Origin: Lepidonotus clava | Taxonomy: Eukaryota > Annelida > Polychaeta > Phyllodocida > Polynoidae | DNA: 64,000 bases | Reading direction: 5' to 3' | Assembly (NCBI GenBank): GCA_936440205.1 | Contig: OW387136.1 | Span: 49,746,232 to 49,810,231, forward strand | Shown here: positions 56,100 to 64,000 of the stretch, piece after piece | Position numbering within the stretch: the first letter of the stretch is position 1 | How the letters are laid out: each line of letters begins with the position of its first letter | Made by a program: the position numbers and the translations under genes | Notes under the pieces: generated by a model | What the model was told of the DNA's origin: nothing | Seen by the model: only the letters and a program-made list of their open reading frames with translations | Database searches by the model: none

Positions 56100-56840
56100 G
56101 GTGGGCGCGCGAGGAAGGGGGGGGGGGGGGCGCAAAGGTATGGAAAGTAGTGTGGATGTGTTTAACACTGTTCACCGTTAAAAAGACACCCCTCGTTCCT
56201 CACACTCCTCTTCTTTAATGACAGCTGCACTGCTGGTCAAAAGTATATGTTTTTTTGTTTTTTTTTAAATATTTCTTATTGACCGTCTTCAGAGATGTCT
56301 GATCGTCCAGACAGTACAATTAAATAAATTGTTTATCATTGTTGTTAATCTTACATAATCAAACCAAAATATGAATATGGGTATATGAATATGCAATTAT
56401 GTACATTTATGAAAGATTCAATATAATGATAATGATTAAGTGCATTTCTGGCCACCCAAATAGAAAGCATTGAATTAAATTCATATATATCCATCACTGT
56501 CCAAGTCCTGGTGTGTATAGGATGTATTTTGGGGTTGATGCTTTAGTTTAAGCATTTTACTGGTCTGAGGATGTAGTCATATATATCCGTGTAAAGTAAG
56601 ATGTTTGCTTTGGTTTAAGCATTGACATCTCAGATGTTTCTACTTGACGAAATGACTGCTATTTTGAAGGTATAAATACCCAATTCTTGAACCAACAGAT
56701 AATTTCAGGGAATAACATGTTTGCAAGTAAATATCCGCTGGATTTAGTAGGTTTTGAAATTCTTAATTTAATGACGAATATTTTCTTTAATGTTTTAGGA
56801 CACCATCAATGGTTACAGTTATAAGAGCCCACGCCATAAC
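56100..56840. other. No gene seen
   Basis: G-run at about 56118-56130, then AT-rich unique sequence. Confidence 0.4.
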
Positions 56841-56843
56841 ACT

Positions 56844-57213
56844 CCCAGCTGGAGGTGTGACGTTATAATAACGTTGCAGCAACGTTCTGTTTGGTTCTGG
56901 TTTGGTTCTTGTTACATTCTTTTGATGACTCCCAATTACGTCGCTGCTACCTACTGCTGCGACGTTCCACTGTGACGTTATCATAATGTTCTGGTTATGT
57001 TCTTTGACCTAAACAGCATGTTCTTATAACATTCTGTTTTGGTTTTGTCCTAACCTCACAAAAAAATAATGTTATAATAACATTCCAAGTTGGTGAGGTT
57101 GAAACCTCACCATCAATAACGTTAAATATTGTTACGTGCCATCTTAGTAAGTAACAAACTGACTAAAAATGTATGGTTGCAGAACGTTTCTGTTACGTCG
57201 TAAGCTGGCTGGG
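56844..57213 (+). mobile_element. MITE, CCCAGC family, copy 8 (complete, 370 bp)
   Basis: Starts CCCAGCTGGAGGTGTGACG and ends TCGTAAGCTGGCTGGG, flanked by CT on both sides (56842-56843 and 57214-57215). The best full-length reference for the family in this window. Non-coding. Confidence 0.88.
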
Positions 57214-57219
57214 CTTCTT

Positions 57220-57680
57220 TAAGCAACTAACTGCAGTAACACTGCATACATATATGTTCTCTTTTAAATAGAGCTAAATAATAATCATGCCAATTGGGGT
57301 TGGTAGCTTTCACTGCCGTGTTCGTTCATAATCATAAGGATCCACAAAAAACTAACGGATGTTAACGTTTCATAAGCGTACAGAGCCATTATTCATCGCC
57401 GGTCTTGTACTACTAATCTTCTCATTTACGAAGAGCTAGGAGGTTATTGTGCTGTGTTAATAGGGGTTAATCGCTCGCAGAAGAAGTTTTGAGTGTTTCC
57501 ACGTTATAATTTGCTTTCCAGACCCTGTGCAAGCTGTCTCCCTCAGCAAACAAAAAAGAAAAAAGTGCTCCTGGTTGGGCCTTATGAGATTCATGGGGTG
57601 TGAGGGAAGGTGGGCCACAGGTGGGGAAGGGCTAGGAGGGTGTTTGTGTGTGTGGGGGGGGGGGGGGCACTGACAGGTAG
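57220..57680. other. No gene seen
   Basis: Unique sequence with a G-run at about 57653-57667. Confidence 0.4.
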
Positions 57681-57686
57681 GTCCTG

Positions 57687-58037
57687 CCCAGGCAAGCACG
57701 TGATGCTATTATAACGTCGCAGCAACGTTCTGTTTGGTTCTGTATTGGTTCTTGTTACGGTATTTTGATGGCTCCCAATAATGTTGCTGCGACACACTGC
57801 TGCGATGTTGCACTTGCATTGCAACGTTATTATAACATTCTGGTTATGTTATTCAACCTAAACAGAATGTTCTTATAACGTTGTTTTGGTTTCACATTAA
57901 CCTCACCATAAAAATAATGTTATAATAACATTCTGATTTGGTGAGGTTTTGACCTAACCATAAATAACATAATTGTTACTTGCCAACTAAGTAAGTACCA
58001 GACTGACTAAAAAAGTATATGTCGTAGCTTGCCTGGG
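57687..58037 (+). mobile_element. MITE, CCCAGC family, copy 9 (complete, perfect TIR)
   Basis: Starts CCCAGGCAAGC and ends GCTTGCCTGGG, a perfect 11-bp terminal inverted repeat, flanked by TG on both sides (57685-57686 and 58038-58039). 351 bp. Defines the GGCAAGC end-subtype. Confidence 0.88.
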
Positions 58038-58039
58038 TG

Positions 58040-60265
58040 GTACCATCACTATACAACCAGCATTCAAAAATAGTCGATAAAGTGTCTTTTAACAAAATAA
58101 TTTCCGCATGTCCACAAAAACTAAAAATAGGGAGTAATTTTTCACAAGAGAATTCACGAAAATGAGAAAAGGGGGCATTTGTTTTTCCTATAAAAACCTG
58201 CTTGTGGTTAGGCTTGTGGTTAGAAAAATGGCAGTTATATGTACATTAATGTGAGCACATGTATATATAACGTTTCAAATTCTCAATGTGCAAGTATTTT
58301 AGTTGGATGTTTTATTGAGGTGATTAACAGTTTTTGTTGTTGTCTTGAGAAAAAAAAACGCTGTGCATTTGAGGTCCTAATAATTCAATCCCTAAGGCGT
58401 AAATGGATAACCGATTGTTTTGACCACAGCCATACCATTTGCCTACAGACACAGTTCAGAAATGAGCTTTTACCTCAAAATTGCTACACAAACAATCATA
58501 ACATTCAATTCTTGATGCTTATTCCCAAGTTAGCTCCCTTTTTTCAGCCCAGATTAAGCCCATCCCACATTTGGTATATCCCTTGGTTGGACAAGGGTTG
58601 GACAAAATAGATGTATAAGCCATCATTGTCACCTAGAGTTGGGATTATTGGAATAACTAAAGAATTGTGTTTTTGTATATCCCCTAGTACTGATAAAATG
58701 TTATGATTTCTTAAATTTTACCATTTGACAGATTTGCAAGTTTTGCCAGCCAATCAAAATGCTGCATTTTAGGGAAAATAGGGTTGGACATTATAGGTTG
58801 GGCTGACAGGTTTTAACATTGGTTCCTATGAAAAAATGTGCATACATAAAGCTTCATTTCACAAATTTTAGGAGCAAATTCTCAAGTAAATCACCATGGT
58901 TCATTTTGTTTTATACTTCCATCTTTGGGGATTAAATCAGAAAGAAATTGCTATGTAATTTCATGGTAAGATATGATGTTGATGTAAACTGGGATGGGCT
59001 TTTTACAGCCAGATATTAAATGGCTCTTTGCAACGGGTACCTAAACCTGGGTTAAGTGCCCCCTCCTCCAGGGGAGAGAGTGGAGATGGTGAAGTAGGGG
59101 GTGGGAGGGGCAGGTGGGGGAGTAGAGGTATTGGGATGTATCCCCACCTCCCACACCCATCCGTCCACACCACTGTCTACAAGCTGATTGCTGACCTACT
59201 TACTTTGCTTGATCTCCATGATGAATTGTATTTTCTTATCAAAACCGTACATCCTCTATATATCGCTCACCTTTGAGTAATGGTGGGTTAACTAAGAAAT
59301 ATGTCCACTGTGGGGATGTTTTAAGAACCAATGGAAATACCGTTCAGTGAAATAAAAAGTTTGGGGTAATGAAAAGTTACTGTAGCTGGTTAGTTAGATG
59401 TATAGCATAATGTGTATAATATTACTTGGCCGGTTCCTATATTATGAACCCTGTTATTTGAATGATTATCTGATTCGCACCCATAATCACTAGGGACTAC
59501 TTTTTTTAAACCGGAACTACTTTCTGAAAGTCTATATTCTATTCCTACTCGAAACTCCTGGCATTCGGAGTTTTTGTTTTAGCAACTATAGATATTCATA
59601 TAATTATCAAAAGTAATCCATATCGGAAGTAGTTTATTAGCCCCTTTGCCACATTTGTATTGGAAAAATCATCATAGTTAATAATGATGTTTTTGTGTTT
59701 CAAAGGTGTTGTGTTAGTATTGATAAATTAGTTGAACTTGGATGGGAGTTGTGTTCATAAGTGACAATATTTTAGTTCCTGAAGTACATACTACAGTAAG
59801 AATACATGCTGTATGTGTAACTGAGGCCCACATGTAGTAAAGAATAAACCATGAAGATGAAATACTCTATCCACAAAAAAACAAAAACACTGCTTTACAT
59901 CAAATGGCATCATTCTCTAACGATTCCATTAAGGTTTAAGCCAGTTTGTAGTTATTTGAGTTTGTACTGTTTGTTTTTTTTAAAACTGCATTACGTTTTT
60001 GTCTCCTATAATGTATTGGGGTCTCTAATTGTATGCCCCTGTGGTGACATATTAAAGAGTACCCGCGAGAGTGGATCTCAATGGCGTTGTTTTAAATGGA
60101 AAATAAAACAACTTTTCATTGAATAAGACATGTTGCTGCAAGGAGGCTTTTAAAGATGACCCTGGATTCGAGAAGAGCATAGAATGTGTAATATATTCTG
60201 CATTCATTGCTTATTCTTTGTGAAGAATCATTGTAAGCTTATGTATTATGACTATCCAATGAAAG
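58040..60265. other. No gene seen
   Basis: AT-rich unique sequence. 58874-58920 matches, inverted, a 46-bp insert in the solo LTR at 55492-56069. 58979-59000 is a third fragment of the 40.2 kb duplication. The 123-aa frame at 58239-58610 shows no domain. Confidence 0.4.
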
Positions 60266-60269
60266 GACT

Positions 60270-60410
60270 TTTGTCCCCCATACCTTTGCCCCCTGGACCT
60301 TTACCCCAGACTTTTGCCTCTAGCCATTTGCCCCCCTCCCCCCGTGCTTTTGTCCCCCGGACCTTTGCCCCCTCGGCCTTTTGCCACAAGGACTTTTGCC
60401 CCCTGCAAAT
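60270..60410. repeat. About 15-bp CTTTTGCCCCC minisatellite
   Basis: CCTTTGCCCCCTGGA, CCTTTACCCCAGA, CTTTTGCCTCT, CTTTTGTCCCCCGGA, CTTTTGCCCCCT and similar in series, about nine units. The proline-rich frame across it is a repeat artefact. Confidence 0.75.
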
Positions 60411-60750
60411 CAAATTATTTGATTATTTATCCTTGGTAACAGCATTCATACCATAATTGGACCGATTTGTACGTGAATTATTTATACACACAGGCACACT
60501 GATGCGCATTCTAGATTCTTGCTCAGACGCAAGATTCGGAAATACCACTCCATACTGATAAAAAAGTATAGGAAAAATAGGAAACAGCTAAGACGATAAC
60601 TGCTATAAGAGTTTTAGTACCTCAGAACTGAATCAGAGAATCTAAAAGGACCAACAAGTAGGATATCATACAGAAGAAGGAAAAATCTTTGAATTTCAAA
60701 AGTACATTCATGCACTTTGAGGCACTTTGTTGTACATTGTCGGTAGAAGT
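60411..60750. other. No gene seen
   Basis: AT-rich unique sequence. Nothing recognised. Confidence 0.4.
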
Positions 60751-60754
60751 TTGA

Positions 60755-60925
60755 AAGGGCAGGGGTTTGATCCAGGGGCGATCCTGACACACCTCCCCCT
60801 TTTGGTGGACCCCTAAACTACAAAAAGAGGGGGAAACGCTGTGCATGTATGCACAATTGCACGCAATTTTAGTACTCAGTCTTTATGCTGACTCCCCCTT
60901 CCGAAAATCCTGTATCTGTCCTTCA
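60755..60925 (-). mobile_element. hAT-like MITE, inverted relative of 17970-18170
   Basis: Contains TTGGTGGACCCCTAAACTAC, GTGCATGTATGCACAATTG and CCGAAAATCCTGTATC, the inverse of the 18 kb copy. The ends CAGGGGTTTGATCCAGG and GATCCAGGGGCG suggest a duplicated or rearranged terminus. Confidence 0.6.
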
Positions 60926-61086
60926 AGGAGTACACCATGCCCCTTTGTACAGATATCCACGTGATGTTTGTGGCTATACCTTGGCTGCCTTGCCTGTTGA
61001 GAACTCATCCCCAGGTCTGTGAGCATTCCTCCCCTCTCAGCACCTGTCAACACCCCTGCAGCCCTGCCCCCTGGTGCCCACTTCAC

Positions 61087-61857
61087 GAACCAACAATGTG
61101 TGTAGGACTGACAGCTAACAGGGACATGCCTAACTTCACCTGTCCCCCCCACTCCCTCACTACATAGTCTGTCTGCATAGTCTGTACTAACCCAGATGAC
61201 TTCTTACATAATGGGTTTGTACACCAACAATGTGTGTAGGACTGAGAGTTAACAGGGACATGCCTAACTTCTCTTCCCTCCCACTCCCTCACTACCTACC
61301 CAGATAAGCAGCGATGTAACAAGGACGTTCTGAACCATTCTTTTTTTGTTAGTCTGTCACCTGCCCAATATTCATGTAACAATAATGTTATTTTAGGTTC
61401 AGTTGAGACTTACTAAAAACGAATGTTATAATAACATTAAATTTTAGCAAGGTTGAGACCTTACTAATAAAGAATATCATAATAATGTTATCATAATGTG
61501 AAAAATTGTTACAAGAGTGTCAAAATGACGTTACAGTGCAATGTCACAATGTTAGGTTCTGCAGACATTTTTGGGTGCCATCAAATTAACATAACAAGAA
61601 CCAAAGCACAACTAAACAGAACGTGGGAACAATGTTACAATAACGTCATATTCTTGCTTGGATAGTCTGTCTTCATAGTCTGTTCTGACCCAGATGATGT
61701 CTTACATAATGATTGGTCTGTAAACCAACAATGTGTGTACCGATGACAGTTAACAGACCTAGGGACGTGCTCAGCTTCACCTGTCCAACCAACTCCCTCA
61801 CTTCTGAGTCTGTCTTTGTAGTTCGTTGTGACCCAGATACTTCCTCTGTAGAGTCCA
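61087..61857. repeat. About 128-bp tandem repeat, three units, carrying two MITEs
   Basis: Each unit holds CCAACAATGTGTGTA, GTTAACAG or GCTAACAG, ACTCCCTCAC, TAGTCTGTCT or GAGTCTGTCT and a GACCCAGAT- or AACCCAGAT-like word. The second unit is interrupted by a MITE (61299-61662), and the third is followed by another (61857 on). The first unit preserves the empty-site sequence. Confidence 0.8.
61299..61662 (-). mobile_element. MITE, CCCAGC family, copy 10
   Basis: Starts CCCAGATAAGCAGCG and ends TTCTTGCTTGGA, flanked by TA (61297-61298 and 61663-61664). The uninterrupted sister repeat reads CACTACATAGTCTG, which confirms the TA target directly. 364 bp, inverted relative to copy 1. Confidence 0.85.
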
Positions 61858-62135
61858 TCCAAAGCAAGAATACGATGCCATTATAACGTTGCAGCAACAC
61901 TCTCTTTAGTTCTGCTGTTGTACATGTTACATTATGTTGATGGCACCCGACAACATCTTCAGAACCAATCATTGCAAGGTTGCACTGTAATCTTATTGTG
62001 ACACTGTCGTTACATTCTTTCGTGTAAAAATAACAGTATCATAACATTTTGTATTGGTAAGGTCTAAACTTCGCTAACATGTGATGTTATTATAACACTC
62101 TTTTTAGTGAGTCTCAACCTTATTGGTCTTCTATA
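61857..62135 (+). mobile_element. MITE, CCCAGC family, copy 11 (3'-truncated)
   Basis: Starts TCCAAAGCAAGAATACGATG and follows the family to the GTCTCAACCTTA block, then stops matching. About 280 bp. Confidence 0.7.
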
Positions 62136-62950
62136 GTTATTAGCAAGGGCAGCCTGTTCGATGGATGGTGGGCTGCTGGTTTGTTTATCACCTTTTTTCC
62201 ATAAATTATCCTGAAAGTGGTCAAGCTGTCGCCTGTTCTCCCTCCACCTTCAGTACATACATACATGTAACATAATTATAAATGTATCCTTCATAGGTAT
62301 TACATCATTGATACAGCAAATCATCAAACACAGGGCATAACATTTACACCACACAGACATTGCAAGACATTACAGAGTTATTGTGAATCAATTTGTTTAA
62401 GGGATTTGTCAAAAGTACATTTGATGTATTGTGGGTTTGGGAATATTTGTTCCAATAGCTGTAGTGCAATCCAATCTTCAATGAACGCGTTTTTAAAAGT
62501 TATTTTAAAATCATCAAGAGAGATAATTGCCATAATCCAGTAGCCCCAAAGCTTGTTGGGATATGGAATTCTTGCATAAAATGGCTGCCGGTGTACAAAC
62601 CGACTTTGGGAAACAGTGGGTCTGGCTTGACAGACTATCTGTCTACACATCCCTCTGTGGACGTAACAGGACCCCCGGCTCGACCAAGTGGGACTTGTTC
62701 GTCATGATGCAGCATTGAACAAGAAAAGACAGGTTAAGAAAACAGCTAGTGCCTCCTTTCAACTGCAGAGGGCGCCACTCGTCGTCAGCTGTGATGACGT
62801 CATCACCTGGCGGCGGTGGTCCACACCTGCGTCCCTCGTCTTTCACCTCCAGGCTTCAGACCGTGGGGCCCTAGAGAAGGGTTTGTGCTTTTTTATTCTT
62901 TTTTATAAGTCTCATTTTCAGGTTTCCCCGATCTCTTAGGAGTGATAAAG
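62136..62950. other. No gene seen
   Basis: Unique sequence. A 90-aa minus-strand frame (62378-62650) was considered as a LINE tail and not accepted. AGAGGGCGCCAC lies at 62767-62778 next to TGATGACGTCATCA (about 62792-62805), a CRE palindrome in a larger symmetric word. Confidence 0.35.
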
Positions 62951-62954
62951 AACT

Positions 62955-63012
62955 TCAGGGGCGGATCCAGGAATTTAAAAAAAAAAAGGGGGGGGGGTGG
63001 GGGGAGGGCGTG
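62955..63012 (+). mobile_element. hAT-like terminus fragment
   Basis: CAGGGGCGGATCCAGGAATT followed by A- and G-runs. Matches the terminal type of the 18 kb MITE; no right end seen. Confidence 0.45.
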
Positions 63013-63137
63013 CAAAGTTCAGTTCTAATATAAAATGCATTTTTCTTAAAATGATACCTACATTCTTCTCTGTTTTATGGACTAATTTACTCATACTCAA
63101 AGTCGTTGGCTTTTGTACCATCGCTTGTTTACAGTAC

Positions 63138-63670
63138 TGTACTGACGCGGGTGGCCAGTCCATGTTTGGGCAGCAAGATGTGAGCTTTAGAAGCGCACGT
63201 GTAAGCCATGTTTCACTTTGACAGTAGTGAAATGGGGGAGGAGTCACGGTGTGACGTACCAACTTATAATAATGTGTTCCGCTCTTAGCCAGCCAGAGTA
63301 GCTGTAAATGCTGTGTGAGTAACATCCAGGGAAGGTTGGACCTTTAACCTGCAGTCTTGGTTCTGGATTGAGGCATAGAAATTGTGTTAGAGCGCGGAGC
63401 GTTGACTGAATGTGTTTGAGGGGACTCTTACCTCGGGACTGATCATGGTCAATCGAGTTCTTGTCACAGAACGACTATACATTGGATAATAAACAAACAA
63501 AATCCTTTCACACAAGTGTTCACGTCTTACATGATGTGGGAACTATAATTATGTATTGGACGACTGCAGTCGACGAGGAGGAGACTGCAAACAGAGCTAG
63601 CTATTATCTATAAAATTAAATACAACTTACGCACCCTATCATTAATGGATAATTAACCTTCTATAGTTCA
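63138..63670 (+). mobile_element. Solo LTR, 533 bp, family A
   Basis: Begins TGTACTGACGCGG and ends CTATAGTTCA, with GTAC duplicated on both sides (63134-63137 and 63671-63674). An AATAAACAAAC polyadenylation-type signal lies near 63489. Sister of 55492-56069 but clearly diverged and lacking its 46-bp insert, so the two insertions are probably not recent copies of one another. No internal region. Confidence 0.7.
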
Positions 63671-63674
63671 GTAC

Positions 63675-64000
63675 TGTGCATGTGCATCAAATCATGAAAA
63701 TGAATTAGCTTTCTCTGCGCAAGGCTAATCAATTTTACAGTTATTCTATTATTTCCATAGTATTAGATATTTCATCCCGTAATTGATTGAACATAAATCC
63801 AAAGTTGTAGTTGATTTCGGGAAATACCTCTGTTTGCTATAAGATGGAGGCCAGCAATGTCCAGGTGCACATTACTTTCAAAGCTTAAGGTGCTTGTCCC
63901 TATCCAACGGGGTTTAAAATTCCATTTTTTTTTGGTATAATAGGGATGATAACCGGAAGGAAATAAAAAAAGTCGCTGTTACCATTCACCTTCATGATTG
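63675..64000. other. No gene seen
   Basis: Unique AT-rich sequence up to the window edge. Nothing recognised. Confidence 0.4.

Noticed and set aside
58239-58610. 123-aa open frame on the plus strand
   Set aside because: No domain, AT-rich, and no promoter or splice context.
62378-62650. Possible LINE reverse-transcriptase tail on the minus strand
   Set aside because: Only a weak likeness to the LW...FK region near LINE C-termini; no catalytic motif or tail.

Overview
This window looks like a gene-poor stretch of an animal genome. No complete protein-coding host gene could be supported. The evidence for an animal is a CR1-group LINE whose first ORF encodes an SGNH-esterase-like protein, dense MITE-type DNA-transposon debris, three solo-LTR-like segments, many micro- and minisatellites, and a few CpG-rich blocks carrying YY1, ETS, NRF1, E2F and CRE/USF-like sites of the kind seen at animal housekeeping promoters. 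A marine invertebrate deuterostome (echinoderm, hemichordate or cephalochordate) is my best guess, but this is inference only.

Layout. 0-9 kb: a long hairpin, a TA/TG microsatellite, one TA-rich MITE (1.85 kb), a TTAA-flanked MITE (2.4-3.1 kb), a diverged tandem array with about 550-590 bp period (4.7-6.6 kb) carrying two more TTAA-type MITEs, and a 52-bp minisatellite (7.56 kb). 8.9-9.2 kb: a CpG-rich promoter-like block that may hold a first coding exon. 11.06-15.50 kb: a MITE split by a LINE on the minus strand; the LINE has an open 944-aa EN-RT ORF and a 5'-truncated SGNH-like ORF1. 17.9-20.5 kb: hAT-like and TTAA/TA-type MITEs. 20.69-22.24 kb: a 64-bp minisatellite with three-unit higher-order periodicity. 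23.3-30 kb: duplicated segments, a GGAA array, more MITEs. 30.25-30.48 kb: three E2F-type sites in a CpG-rich block. 32-39 kb: several minisatellites and a multi-copy tandem array. 39.6-44 kb: TTAA MITE, duplicated segments, a MITE nested within a long-TIR element. 46.2-48 kb: a 13-bp minisatellite split by a solo LTR. 49.6-62.1 kb: eight members of the same roughly 350-bp MITE family seen at 1.85 and 11.06 kb, one of them split by a solo LTR, with a related solo LTR at 63.1 kb.

How the parts relate. The dominant story is serial transposition. The MITE family with CCCAGC/CCCAGGCAAGC termini is a common landing site: a LINE sits in one copy, a solo LTR in another, and two copies sit in a 128-bp tandem array. 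Target-site duplications can be read directly for several families: variable 2 bp for the main MITE, TTAA for a second set, 4 bp for the solo LTRs. Host regulatory content is suggested by motif clusters only and remains inference.
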